Positions 8,101 through 16,469 of a DNA stretch of 30,876 nucleotides are shown here, piece after piece. The notes beneath the pieces are model-generated. The model did not search any database and was not told the DNA's origin. It saw only the letters and a program-made list of their open reading frames with translations. The stretch is from JAWLHA01 sp041690535. GTDB lineage: Bacteria > Pseudomonadota > Gammaproteobacteria > Thiohalomonadales > Thiohalomonadaceae. A program made the position numbers and the translations under genes. The DNA lies in assembly GCA_041690535.1 (NCBI GenBank), contig JAWLHA010000053.1, positions 1 to 30,876 of the forward strand, in the 5' to 3' direction. Position 1 is the stretch's first letter. Every line of letters begins with the position of its first letter.

Positions 8101-8276
8101 ATCACGAGGCTGGAGCACCGAGCAGATACACGGAAAAATTCGTCAATAAGCCAGACTGCCCCGCAAGTGGCGGGGCCGCGACCGGCGGGTGGATAAGCGC
8201 AGCGCATCCACCATCACGGTCGCGACCCGGTGGATGCGCTGCGCTTATCCACCCACATGTGGAAAAGAGTGAATCA
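8089..8276. mobile_element. 172-bp palindromic insert flanked by a 16-bp direct repeat
   Basis: GGAAAAGAGTGAATCA occurs at 8089-8104, over the end and stop codon of the AsmA-like gene, and again at 8261-8276, just before the next gene. Between the copies lies a perfect 26-bp inverted repeat (8187-8212 and 8229-8254; GGGTGGATAAGCGCAGCGCA and complement) with a 16-nt loop. Removing one repeat copy and the insert restores a gap of 7 nt between the stop of gene one and the ATG of gene two. The GGATAAGCGCAGCGCATCC core is a dispersed palindrome style related to the GTCGGGTTAGCGCAGCG repeats elsewhere in the window. Confidence 0.75.
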
Positions 8277-8279
8277 TCG

Positions 8280-8552
8280 ATGTCGGGAAACCTGCTTATG
8301 AGACTTGCGCTTCTATTCTGTTCGCTTTTGGCACTGGCCGGTTGTGTCGCCCTGCCGGACGTCTACCTGGTCGACCGTCATACGGTCATGGAGTCGGAAG
8401 CCTCGGGGGAGTGGCCCGAGATTGAGGCGCGCCTGTTGGAGCGGGTTCGCAGGGGGCCCGAGGAGCTGTCCAGCGAGAGTGACGAGACGCGCCGTCGACG
8501 TGCGCTGGAGGTGCTGAACGGCAGCTTCACCAGCGAACCGCGGGAGCTTTGA
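8280..8552 (+). CDS. Small lipoprotein of the AsmA-like operon
   Basis: The product has 90 residues. The signal peptide ends in the clear lipobox LALAGC, so C22 would be lipidated. The mature protein (about 69 residues) begins VALPDVYLVDRHTVMES and continues EASGEWPEIEARLLERV, then a charged tail. An in-frame ATG at 8298 gives 84 residues and is also plausible. It lies between the AsmA-like and propeller/TPR genes, the position ynbE occupies after ydbH in E. coli, but I see no sequence likeness to YnbE. Sorting rules (no Asp after Cys) suggest the outer membrane. The role as a partner of the AsmA-like protein is inferred only from position and lipidation. It overlaps none of the next gene; 5 nt separate them. 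Confidence 0.75.
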   Translation: MSGNLLMRLALLFCSLLALAGCVALPDVYLVDRHTVMESEASGEWPEIEARLLERVRRGPEELSSESDETRRRRALEVLNGSFTSEPREL

Positions 8553-8557
8553 CGACC

Positions 8558-11500
8558 ATGTCGCCTTTGTTACCGCTCCTTGCCCTGCTGGTGGCGTCGC
8601 CGGCCACGGCACTCGACTGGCGCGACAACCGCATCGCGCCCCTGCAGAAGGTGACGGTCGGCCCCTCCGACAACTTTCAGGCGGCGGTCGACCCTTTCGA
8701 GACCGAGCTTTACTTCACCCGCAACCACAACCAAATCCCCAGCCTCCATCGCCAGGATCTCGCCACCGGGGAGGTCCTGGCGCTGTTTGCCCCCGACACC
8801 GATGCCAAGGACCCGGCTCTGCACCCGGGAGGCCGGCTGCTTGCGGTCACCTCGTTTCGCCACGACGCCCAGGGGGATGTCTGCGTGTTGCAGCGGCCGG
8901 GCACGGCGCTCGAATGCATCACGGGCCCTTCGACGCTGGACCGCGCCCCGTTCTGGATCGATGAGCAGCATCTGGGATTCCTAAGTCGAGCCATTGGTGC
9001 CTCGGAGTGGCAGCTGGTCGAGTACAACCGCACCACCGGTGCGAGCCGTGTGCGCCATCAGGGGGCGATTGCGGCGCCTCACGCCAGCCCGGACGGGCGC
9101 TACATTGTCTACACCGACGTGAGCGGCGGGGCGCGCAACGGGCTGCGAATCCTCGATCGCCAAAGCGGGCGGCTGCACACGCCGCCCGGGTTCGACCTCC
9201 CGGGTATCACCGGCTTCAGCACTTTCTCGCGGGATGGCCGGCAACTCTACTTCACCCACTACCTCAACGATACATCCTTTGACCAGACCATCGACGCCAA
9301 CGACCACAGCGTCATTTACCGCGTTCCGTTTGCCATCCTGCTCTCGGCCCGGGAGCCCATCTACCCCGAGCAGCTCACCTCGGTGTCGGAGAACTGCAAT
9401 TTCCCGGCGGCGGGAGGCCAGCACCTCTACGTCACCTGCGCGTTCGAGGGCTCTCTAGACATCTACCGCGCGCCGCTCGAAGGGACGGTGCCGCGCCAGT
9501 GGGCAGAGACGACGTTGTGGGAGGCGTACCGAACGGCACGCAGCCATGAGGAGCGGCTGCTGCTGCTCAACACCCTGCGCTATCGCCACGGTCATGACGA
9601 CACCGCCATGGGCGAGCGGCTCTTGAGCCACCACCTGGAGTTGAACGAACTGAGCGCCGCGCGCTACTACGTCCGCCAACTTGGGGAGCGCCAGGGTGCG
9701 GCCGGCAGAGAGGATCTGGCGCGCTTCTATACCTTGCTCGACGGACTGCTGCAGGTTCGCGCCGACAAGGCTCGCGAGCCGCCCGGTGTGGTGACCGCCC
9801 GTTTTCGCCGAGGGATCGCCGAGGCCCGGCAGAGGATTGCCCGTGACGCGCCGTGGGAGCGTCTGCGCTGGCTCATGGAGGCCTACCTCGATGTCGCCCT
9901 CGGGGACGAGCCGGCGGCGCTGGCCAAACTGCAAGGGGTGCCGCTCAGCGAGACCACGCTGCCACTGGAACGCTATCTCGCCTTCGAACTCTATCGCCAG
10001 CTCCTCGAAGAGCGCGATCTCCGACGGCTGCTGGGCCTCTACCCGCTGATGTTCAATGATGCCGGGCTGGGCAGCGAGGCGCAGCTCTACTACGCCTACC
10101 ACTTCCTGCGGCAGCTCGCGCGGGTCGAGTCCGATCTCGCGCGCCGCATCGCCGAGGTCGAAGCCCGGGCGACGACAGCCGCTCACGGCACCGTGGCCGA
10201 GTTGTTTCGCGCCGAGGCGGCCAGCCTGCGCCTTGCGGCCAGCCACGACCAGGCCGAGCAGGGGCAACGGGTGCGGGAGCTGATGGCCCTGCTCAGGGCC
10301 AACCGCAATGACGCCCTGGCGCGGCGGATCTTGCATGTGCGCGCCATCCAGAACCTCGCCGCTGCCGAGCGCTTCGAACTGATGGAGTTGCTGTCGCGCA
10401 ACTGGGTGACCACCACGCACGTCAGCGAGACCGAATTCGTCAATGTGGCCGAACAGTACGCCCTGATCACCCTCGACAAGGCGTACGGGTTGATGGCCGA
10501 TGGCGAACTGGCCAAGGCCTATACCACCTTCTACAGCGCCATTCGCCAGACCAACGACCTGGAGGCGCACTATCAGTTCGTGACCCTGGGGCTCAATCCC
10601 GCCACGGATCGCCGCGAGAACCTCACGCTCTCCTACGAGGTGCTGGAGAAGGAGGGGATCGTGGGGGCCAACCGCGACTATGTGGCCGTATTGCTGCTGC
10701 TCGCCGACCCCGCACGCGACCGCGCGGCGGTGCTGAAAGAGGCCGCGGAACGGCTGGAGGCACTGCGCCCGGCGGGGCTCAACCCCGCCATGGGGGACCT
10801 GCTGCTTGGCTACGTCTACCACGGGCAGCTGCGGGCCACGCTGAGCGGCTACCGCTATGACAAGGCGCTGTTCCAGAAAGCGCACCACCGCTACATGCAG
10901 GCGCTCGACCTCGCCTTCGGCAACAGCCGCATCACCGCGGCGGTCTTGGAGAATCTCGGCTGGCTCCACTTCACGGTGCGCAACTACGCGCTCTCGGCGG
11001 ACTTCTTTGGCCGCCGCATGGGCCTACCCTTCGCCACTGCCGAGGGAGAGGCGCTGGCACGCTGGGGGTACGCCCGGGCTCTGTTCTACCGCAACGACCT
11101 GCCGGAGGCGGCCCGCGAGGCCGATCTCGCCCTGGTCCGGGCGCGCGCCGCGGGGATCCCCGCGATCCCCTTTGTCGAGAAGGCCGCCTTCTATGCGCTG
11201 CAGGCGGCCGACTATGCCGCCGCCGCCGATCACTATCGGAGCCTGCTCCAAGATCCGGAGGCGCTGAAGGGGGCCAACCGCGCCAAGGCGCAGCTCGCCC
11301 TCGGCTATGCCCAGCTGCGCTCCGGTGAGCGGGCTGCGGCGGCAACCTTTGAGGAGGTGCTCCGACAGCTGGAAGCCCTCCCAGCTTCGCCCGGCAAAGG
11401 GGAGGGGCTGGTTGCCTTCCGTCCGGAGCGGCTGCAACTGCTCGCCTACGGATTTCTGGCCCAGGCCACCACCGACCCGGCGGTGGCGCGGGCGTGCCAC

Positions 11501-12055
11501 ACTGCGCGGCTGGCGCTGTTTCGTGCCATGGCCGGGCGTGAGGCCGAGTTCGCCTATGATGAGGCGGGAAGGCTCTCCTTCGAGGTGAAGGCACTGCACC
11601 ATTTGGCGGTGGCCTACCATGAGGCGGGGCTGCAAGCCGAGCTGGTCTCCACCTGGGAGAGCGCCCTGGCGGCGGCCGGCGAGTGGGTGAAGGCGAGCGG
11701 CAGTGCCACCGGCCCGGTCGCCTATCGAACACTCATGAACTATTTGAGCTTCGGTTTGCTGGCGCCCCAGCCGTTCGCCGCCCACGACAGTCGCCCCCTC
11801 GCTGCGGCAATCCAGGCGGCCCTCGACGCCTTCGATGAGCAGCCCTACCAAACGCCGCTGGACGTGTTGCAGCGGGCGAAGCTCGCCCTGTTGTGGACCG
11901 GCTATCGGGCGCACGTCCTGAATGAGACAGAGGGGCTTGCCGAGCGCGTGCAGGCACTGCTCACGGCCGAACCGGTGCTTCGGGTCGCCAAACAACTGCC
12001 GGATCGTTATCGCGAGCTACAGGGATTGGGCGAATATGTCCGGGCAAAGCCCTGA
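8558..12055 (+). CDS. Exported beta-propeller plus TPR protein
   Basis: The product has 1165 residues from the ATG at 8558 (GGGAG at 8542-8546). A TTG three codons earlier is too close to that site. Residues 1-18 form a signal peptide ending ATA-LD. Residues 20 to about 320 carry TolB/WD-like propeller blades, visible as repeated PDGRYIVYTD, SRDGRQLYFTHY and HPGGRLLAVTSF units. From about 330 to the end the protein is almost all helical. TPR-like pairs stand out: LENLGWLHFTVRNYALSADF, LARWGYARALFYRNDLPEAA, FYALQAADYAAAADHYRSLL and QLALGYAQLRSGERAAAATF. This makes it a large periplasmic scaffold rather than an enzyme; no catalytic motif is visible. It is the last gene of the operon. I do not recognise a named family with this exact fusion. 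Confidence 0.8.
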   Translation: MSPLLPLLALLVASPATALDWRDNRIAPLQKVTVGPSDNFQAAVDPFETELYFTRNHNQIPSLHRQDLATGEVLALFAPDTDAKDPALHPGGRLLAVTSFRHDAQGDVCVLQRPGTALECITGPSTLDRAPFWIDEQHLGFLSRAIGASEWQLVEYNRTTGASRVRHQGAIAAPHASPDGRYIVYTDVSGGARNGLRILDRQSGRLHTPPGFDLPGITGFSTFSRDGRQLYFTHYLNDTSFDQTIDANDHSVIYRVPFAILLSAREPIYPEQLTSVSENCNFPAAGGQHLYVTCAFEGSLDIYRAPLEGTVPRQWAETTLWEAYRTARSHEERLLLLNTLRYRHGHDDTAMGERLLSHHLELNELSAARYYVRQLGERQGAAGREDLARFYTLLDGLLQVRADKAREPPGVVTARFRRGIAEARQRIARDAPWERLRWLMEAYLDVALGDEPAALAKLQGVPLSETTLPLERYLAFELYRQLLEERDLRRLLGLYPLMFNDAGLGSEAQLYYAYHFLRQLARVESDLARRIAEVEARATTAAHGTVAELFRAEAASLRLAASHDQAEQGQRVRELMALLRANRNDALARRILHVRAIQNLAAAERFELMELLSRNWVTTTHVSETEFVNVAEQYALITLDKAYGLMADGELAKAYTTFYSAIRQTNDLEAHYQFVTLGLNPATDRRENLTLSYEVLEKEGIVGANRDYVAVLLLLADPARDRAAVLKEAAERLEALRPAGLNPAMGDLLLGYVYHGQLRATLSGYRYDKALFQKAHHRYMQALDLAFGNSRITAAVLENLGWLHFTVRNYALSADFFGRRMGLPFATAEGEALARWGYARALFYRNDLPEAAREADLALVRARAAGIPAIPFVEKAAFYALQAADYAAAADHYRSLLQDPEALKGANRAKAQLALGYAQLRSGERAAAATFEEVLRQLEALPASPGKGEGLVAFRPERLQLLAYGFLAQATTDPAVARACHTARLALFRAMAGREAEFAYDEAGRLSFEVKALHHLAVAYHEAGLQAELVSTWESALAAAGEWVKASGSATGPVAYRTLMNYLSFGLLAPQPFAAHDSRPLAAAIQAALDAFDEQPYQTPLDVLQRAKLALLWTGYRAHVLNETEGLAERVQALLTAEPVLRVAKQLPDRYRELQGLGEYVRAKP

Positions 12056-12126
12056 GTGGATAGGGCTCGGCCCGTAGCGCGGGCACGACTGCGGCTTACC
12101 GTTGGCAAATTCCCAGGGTTGAGGTT

Positions 12127-12316
12127 GATTGTGGGTAACTACTCGCCCCCCGAAACCGTCATTCCCGCGAAGGCGGGAATCCAGAAAAGTGACAAGTGAA
12201 CGAGTGGTGTTCTCCACTTGCGCAGGGAGGATCAAACAGTCTTACCTTCTCAGCCTTGACCAGACTGGATTCCCGCCTTCGCGGGAATGACAGGGGGCGA
12301 GTAGTTACGATTGTGG
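12127..12316. mobile_element. 174-bp miniature element with 16-bp terminal inverted repeats and 8-bp target duplication
   Basis: The termini are exact complements: GTAACTACTCGCCCCC (12135-12150) and GGGGGCGAGTAGTTAC (12293-12308). Immediately outside both ends is the same 8-mer GATTGTGG (12127-12134 and 12309-12316), a textbook target-site duplication. Inside, each arm carries a second dispersed repeat, CATTCCCGCGAAGGCGGGAA (from 12160) and its complement (ending about 12290), which folds as its own hairpin. There is no open reading frame, so it is non-autonomous. It lies between the propeller/TPR gene and the methyltransferase gene; apart from it, 12056-12467 shows nothing recognisable. Confidence 0.8.
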
Positions 12317-12467
12317 AAGAGGGACGTGGGTCCTTGGCAGCAGGAACACCCTGATTCACCACCCGTGAAGGTTGTTTGCCCCGCTTCGGACAGGAGGCGG
12401 AGAGTGCTGTTGTATCCACGAGGTCCGTAGACTACTTTTTAGCTGAAAGTCAGTCGAGGGGGGTGGA

Positions 12468-13346
12468 ATGGAGCTCGATGCCAGGGATTTCCCGTTTTCC
12501 AGCAATGACCGTTGCGAAACAACGGATGTCTTCTATCAGAGGGCTAGGGGCGAAAACGTCCAAATCAGTGGACTGGAACGTCTGACCACAGGGAGTGATC
12601 GTGAGAAGTTTGTAACACTTCTTCGCTCGCATGGGCGAGCGCTGTCCGAAAGAATCGGATTGCCTTTCGTTCAAACACCACCGGAAGTGCACGACGTCAC
12701 CATGGGCAAGCAGCCCAATGGTGACTTCTTCTTCTGTGACATGCTCTCATCGCTTTACGACATGAGGCCAGGGGTCAGGATCCTTGACTTCGGCTGCTCC
12801 ACCGGGCGCGTGATCAGGAATCTTAAAGCCGCCTACCCCCATATCGATGCCTTTGGATGTGATCCGCGCCGCTCGAGCATCGAATTCATTGCTCCACTGA
12901 TCCCGAATGTCAGTTGGTTCGTTAGCCCGGAAGCGCCCCCGCTCGAGCTCAAAGCGGGTAGTTTCGACATGGTGTTCGCCATTTCCGTCTGGTCGCACTT
13001 CAGCGAACGACGCGCGTTGGCATGGTTTGAAGAGATGGCGCGGGTCATCGCGCCCGGAGGCGAACTTATCTTCAGCACCCACGGTGAGCGATCAATCTAC
13101 CACTTTCTCAAGGTCAAGAAGGCGATGCCGGACGAGCTTGCCAAAGAGAGGATGACCGCACTCTCGAAGGGTAAGATCCATTTCATGCCCTACGGGTCTG
13201 CCACCGATCTGGATGAGCATTGGGGCATGGCATTCGTTCCGCAGGCGTGGATCAGCACGAAGCTTTCAGGGCAGTGGGTTATAAAAAGGTTCGAGCCCGG
13301 TCTGGCGATGGCGAATCAGGACGTCTACGTTCTGGTTCGGCGCTAA
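12468..13346 (+). CDS. Class I SAM-dependent methyltransferase
   Basis: The product has 292 residues, with a GAGGGGGGTGGA site before the ATG. Motif I, VRILDFGCSTGRVIRNL, lies at about 103-119. It is followed by an acidic strand end (DAFGCDPR), then FDMVFAISVWSHF as motif IV, and ARVIAPGGELIFSTHG as the post-IV strand. This is the standard Rossmann-fold methyltransferase order. The first 90 residues and the C-terminal region (HWGMAFVPQAWISTKL) are specific to a subgroup and give no substrate clue. Proteins of this type often sit in glycan or lipid modification clusters, but here no such partners are near, so no pathway is assigned. Confidence 0.85.
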   Translation: MELDARDFPFSSNDRCETTDVFYQRARGENVQISGLERLTTGSDREKFVTLLRSHGRALSERIGLPFVQTPPEVHDVTMGKQPNGDFFFCDMLSSLYDMRPGVRILDFGCSTGRVIRNLKAAYPHIDAFGCDPRRSSIEFIAPLIPNVSWFVSPEAPPLELKAGSFDMVFAISVWSHFSERRALAWFEEMARVIAPGGELIFSTHGERSIYHFLKVKKAMPDELAKERMTALSKGKIHFMPYGSATDLDEHWGMAFVPQAWISTKLSGQWVIKRFEPGLAMANQDVYVLVRR

Positions 13347-13590
13347 ACCTGAAGCGCTGAAATCAACTCATTTGAGCAGATCCCGGCACTATCCAGCGAG
13401 GCGAGAAATGTGCGCACTCTCGACGTGCTGAGGGGGCGGGGACGCCTGGGCTGGTGCTTCGTTTATCTCTTCGCTGCCCCAGAGGGCAAGAATAAGGGGC
13501 CGCCGGTTGCTCCAACATCGCCTGTGCGGGATCAACGATGAACGGGCCTCGTTGCTTGTCGCTTGAGAAGTTGCTTTCATCCTTGGCGTC

Positions 13591-13612
13591 GGCTGCCGAC
13601 GGGTCGGCAGCC
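13591..13612 (-). terminator. GC-rich hairpin after the hemerythrin gene
   Basis: GGCTGCCGAC and its complement GTCGGCAGCC are separated by only GG, so the practical stem is 9 bp with a 4-nt loop. It lies 18 nt beyond the stop of the minus-strand hemerythrin gene. There is no T-tract, so it may only slow or protect the transcript. The rest of 13347-13629 holds nothing recognisable. Confidence 0.3.
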
Positions 13613-13629
13613 AGGGGGCGAACGGTCCG

Positions 13630-14037
13630 TCAAGTGATCCCGTGTTCACGGAAAAACGAGACGTATGCCTTGTCGGTTTTCATGATGTGGTTGATCAGCC
13701 AATTCCTGAGAAGCTCGATGGTCTCGGTCGTGACGGGTTCCCCTGCGTCATGCTGTTGCAGCAGTGTCGTCAGGTTGTCGGTGAAGGCATTGTGCTGCTT
13801 CTTGTGTGCGTCAGCTTCGGGATAGCCCAGGCGCTGAAACAGATCCTCTTCCATGATGAAGTGGTTGAAGGTGTAATCGATCAGCCCAAACAGGACTTCG
13901 CTGACTGCCTCACCATCCGGCTGTGACTTCGAAAGCTCTTCGTAGAGTTCGTTCGTTGCGTCCACCAGCCATTTGTGCTGCTCGTCCACTTTGGAAATCC
14001 CGGTGAGCAGTTCTTCGGTCCATGGCATGAAACTCAT
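13630..14037 (-). CDS. Bacteriohemerythrin
   Basis: The product has 135 residues, the usual length of single-domain bacteriohemerythrins. The complete di-iron ligand set is visible: H21 (DEQH), H59 and E63 (NHFIMEE), H78 and H82 (AHKKQH), H117 and D122 (NHIMKTD). The protein is a cytosolic four-helix bundle that binds oxygen reversibly; in other Gammaproteobacteria it supplies oxygen to particulate methane monooxygenase or buffers oxygen for signalling. It has its own GGGGGAAAA ribosome-binding region. The next gene upstream is divergent, so it is monocistronic. No sensor or oxygenase gene is nearby to refine its role. Confidence 0.95.
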   Translation of the reverse strand: MSFMPWTEELLTGISKVDEQHKWLVDATNELYEELSKSQPDGEAVSEVLFGLIDYTFNHFIMEEDLFQRLGYPEADAHKKQHNAFTDNLTTLLQQHDAGEPVTTETIELLRNWLINHIMKTDKAYVSFFREHGIT

Positions 14038-14136
14038 TGGTTTTCCCCCATTTGCCGGAAAGTCGTGCGCTAAGCTATTGTAAGCCTAACGGCACCCCAG
14101 ACCACAACACCTGAAAGAACGGGGGGTTCCACCTCC

Positions 14137-14166
14137 TTGACAGCTTCCGGAACCCTTGGGTATTGT
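14137..14166 (+). promoter_or_regulatory. Possible sigma-70 promoter for the serine hydrolase gene
   Basis: TTGACA (14137-14142) is followed after 18 bp by TATTGT (14161-14166). It would start transcription about 135 nt before the GTG at 14309. The -35 is perfect and the -10 acceptable. Confidence 0.4.
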
Positions 14167-14308
14167 CGGATGAACGATTCAGAGGCCAGGGAGCGTGCGC
14201 CTGGATCGGTGAACAGGGATTCGCGTTTGGCGTGTTGTTTCGGCCGATACGGTTGCGCCCGTGTGACAGGGAAAACAGAAGTCGTCACTTTCATGGAAGG
14301 AGGGTGCA

Positions 14309-15421
14309 GTGCGGGTTTTGAGATGGAGTGAGGCGCACCTCAGGCAAGCATCTTTGCGGGGAGTCGTGAGTGAAGCCAGGGAGAGATTCACGCTCCCGGC
14401 TGTTGCCATCGCGGTGATGAACCCGTTCGAAATCCTGGTTCAGCAGGTTCAAGGGATCAGAGTCGTCGGCAAGGCGGATGAGGCCTCGCTGGATGACTAT
14501 TTTCATATTGGTTCTTGCTCGAAGTCGGTGCTTGCGGTGGTTGCGGCAAGGCTCGTGGAGCAGCAAAAGATCGGGTGGAACACCTGCTTCTTCGACGTTC
14601 TTCCGGAGTTGGAGGCGACGGCGAATCCCGCTTATGCAGCGATTAGCCTGGAAGATCTTCTGTTGTGCCGTGCGGGCATCAAGCCATACACGCGTCTGGC
14701 CAGTGAGCCGGTTCCGAAGTACGGGCCCGAGGTCGAGAACCAACGGCTGGAGTTCATTACATCCCTGGTTCAGCAGCCGCCTTCTTCCAGGCGGAGTGGC
14801 GGCAAGTTCGCGCACTTGTACTCCAACGCCAGCTATACAATGGCTTCCGCCATGCTGGAGCGGGTTTCCGGCATGTCCTATGAGGCGCTGGTGCCCGCCA
14901 TCCTGAGGGAGGAGGCGGGGCTTGCGGTGCAGATCGGCTGGCCCAACAGCCTAGGTCCGGAGCAGCCTTGGGGGCATATGATCTCAAGGGGGAGGGTCGA
15001 GAGTTTCGGGCCTGATCATCCCTATGCACTCCCGCAACTGCTCGCCCCGGCCGGGGACTTGAGCATGACTCCCAAGGCCTATGCCGAGTACACGCGACTG
15101 CATCTGCTGGGGTTGAAAGGGGGGGACAACCTCATCTCTGCCGACAGCTATCGACGGATCCACTTCGCGCAGAAGGGATTTTCACTGGGTGCCTTCAACG
15201 GCCGAGTACTCGGCGAGCCCTATTCGGGTTTCGATGGCACTGCCGGGACGTTTTTCTGTCGGTCGCTTATCTTCCCGGAGTCGGACTTCGCCTTCACCAT
15301 CATGACCAACGCCGGCACGGCAAAGGGCACGATGAGAGGGGTCGAGTGGATGTCGCGGCAAATCGCCAAACAGGCTTTTCACCTGCGCTGGTGGGAAAGA
15401 CTCGTGCTGGCGGTGGCCTGA
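14309..15421 (+). CDS. Serine beta-lactamase-like hydrolase
   Basis: The product has 370 residues from a GTG start preceded by GGAAGGAGG. The class C/esterase-type active site is present: S69-x-x-K72 in GSCSKS and Y171-S-N173 in LYSNASY. The third motif, normally H/K-x-G, appears as FDGTAG (about 308-313), so it lacks the usual His or Lys. No signal peptide is visible, which argues for a cytosolic esterase or peptidase-like enzyme rather than a periplasmic antibiotic-degrading lactamase. Proteins of this family include EstB-type esterases and PBP4-like proteins; substrate is unknown. It stands alone, with hemerythrin divergent and lgt convergent. Confidence 0.85.
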   Translation: MRVLRWSEAHLRQASLRGVVSEARERFTLPAVAIAVMNPFEILVQQVQGIRVVGKADEASLDDYFHIGSCSKSVLAVVAARLVEQQKIGWNTCFFDVLPELEATANPAYAAISLEDLLLCRAGIKPYTRLASEPVPKYGPEVENQRLEFITSLVQQPPSSRRSGGKFAHLYSNASYTMASAMLERVSGMSYEALVPAILREEAGLAVQIGWPNSLGPEQPWGHMISRGRVESFGPDHPYALPQLLAPAGDLSMTPKAYAEYTRLHLLGLKGGDNLISADSYRRIHFAQKGFSLGAFNGRVLGEPYSGFDGTAGTFFCRSLIFPESDFAFTIMTNAGTAKGTMRGVEWMSRQIAKQAFHLRWWERLVLAVA

Positions 15422-15605
15422 TGTGAGTGGAGTGGGGCCCTGGATGACGCTCGTGAGCAGGGCGAGCTGTTCATGAACATGCTGAGGGAGAATCTGGCCG
15501 GGAAGTGACAGGTGACGCCGCGGGCGCCCCTTCTGCCCCCTTCGGAGGGCGTTGGCCATGCGCCATGAGGCGCGGTCAGGCCGTTCCTGTGCCGACGCTT
15601 CGGTC

Positions 15606-16400
15606 TTACTTCCCCGAGTGCTTCAAGTTGCCTCTCACGAGGAGAATGATCCCCCCCACCACCAGCGGCACACTGAGCCACTGGCCCACGCTCAAGGAGC
15701 CGCTCTCATATGCCGCTTGCGCGGCCTTGAAATACTCCAGACCGAAGCGGGCAGAGAAGACGGTGGTGAGGTATACGCCCAGCAAGACCCCGCTCCTGTT
15801 CCGCAAACGGGTGAGATACAGCAGCCAGAGCAGGATGAACAGGCCGAGATAGGTGAGCGATTCATAGAGCTGCACCGGGTGCCGTGGAATGTAATCGACG
15901 CGGGTGAATACAATGCCCCAGGGCACATCGGTGGCGTTGCCCAGGATCTCGGAGTTGAAGAAATTGCCGAGCCGGATGAGGGCGCCCCCGAGGGCCGACG
16001 GGATCACCAGTCGGTCGAGCAGCCATATGTAGGGTTGGTCGGCATGCTTGCGTGCGTAGAGATAGACCGCAACCAGAATGCCCGCTGCCCCGCCGTGGCT
16101 GGCCAGGCCCCCTTGCCAGACCTTGAGGATCTCAAGGGGATGGGTGAGGTAGTAACCGGGATCGTAGATCAGGCAGTGGCCCAGTCGAGCTCCCACAATC
16201 GTGCCTGCAACGATGTAGAAGAGCATCGAATCGAGATCTTGTACCGCCCTTTGCTCGCGGTGGTAGATGTTCTTTACGATGTGAAAACCTGCGATGAATG
16301 CCGCCGCAAAAAGCAGCCCATACCAGCGTACCTGAACCGGACCGAAGTCGATGAGGACCGGATCGGCGGCCCAGTGAAAGAAGTGCTCAGCGGATGACAT
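15606..16400 (-). CDS. lgt: Prolipoprotein diacylglyceryl transferase
   Basis: The product has 264 residues with about seven membrane segments. Lgt transfers diacylglycerol from phosphatidylglycerol to the lipobox Cys of prolipoproteins in the inner membrane. Family landmarks are present: H102 in GLASHGGAAG, R143 and N146 in LIRLGNFFNSE, E151, and the late HPVQLYES. The GLASHGGAAGILVAVYLYARK stretch and GARLGHCLIYDPGYYLTHP resemble the form typical of Bacteroidetes Lgt more than the GMSFHGG form usual in Gammaproteobacteria. The thyA gene that often follows lgt in Gammaproteobacteria is absent. TATACT (16438-16433, minus strand) is a possible -10 box, but the -35 is poor. Several lipoproteins in this window would be its substrates. 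Confidence 0.93.
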   Translation of the reverse strand: MSSAEHFFHWAADPVLIDFGPVQVRWYGLLFAAAFIAGFHIVKNIYHREQRAVQDLDSMLFYIVAGTIVGARLGHCLIYDPGYYLTHPLEILKVWQGGLASHGGAAGILVAVYLYARKHADQPYIWLLDRLVIPSALGGALIRLGNFFNSEILGNATDVPWGIVFTRVDYIPRHPVQLYESLTYLGLFILLWLLYLTRLRNRSGVLLGVYLTTVFSARFGLEYFKAAQAAYESGSLSVGQWLSVPLVVGGIILLVRGNLKHSGK

Positions 16401-16469
16401 GGTTGCTTGCTGGTGGAAACCGTGGTGGCGGTAGTATACAGGTCTCTTCCGCAGAATTTTCGGTATTCC

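Noticed and set aside
6868..8118. 416-residue minus-strand open frame opposite the AsmA-like gene
   Set aside because: Gln/His-rich shadow without ribosome-binding site or domain; the plus-strand frame is continuous and family-like.
13389..13649. 86-residue minus-strand open frame after hemerythrin
   Set aside because: No ribosome-binding site, no recognisable domain, and it overlaps the end of the hemerythrin gene.
15437..15508. Short coding-like tail on the plus strand ending ...MLRENLAGK
   Set aside because: It could be the 3' remnant of a lost gene, but it has no start, is under 25 codons, and matches no family I recognise.
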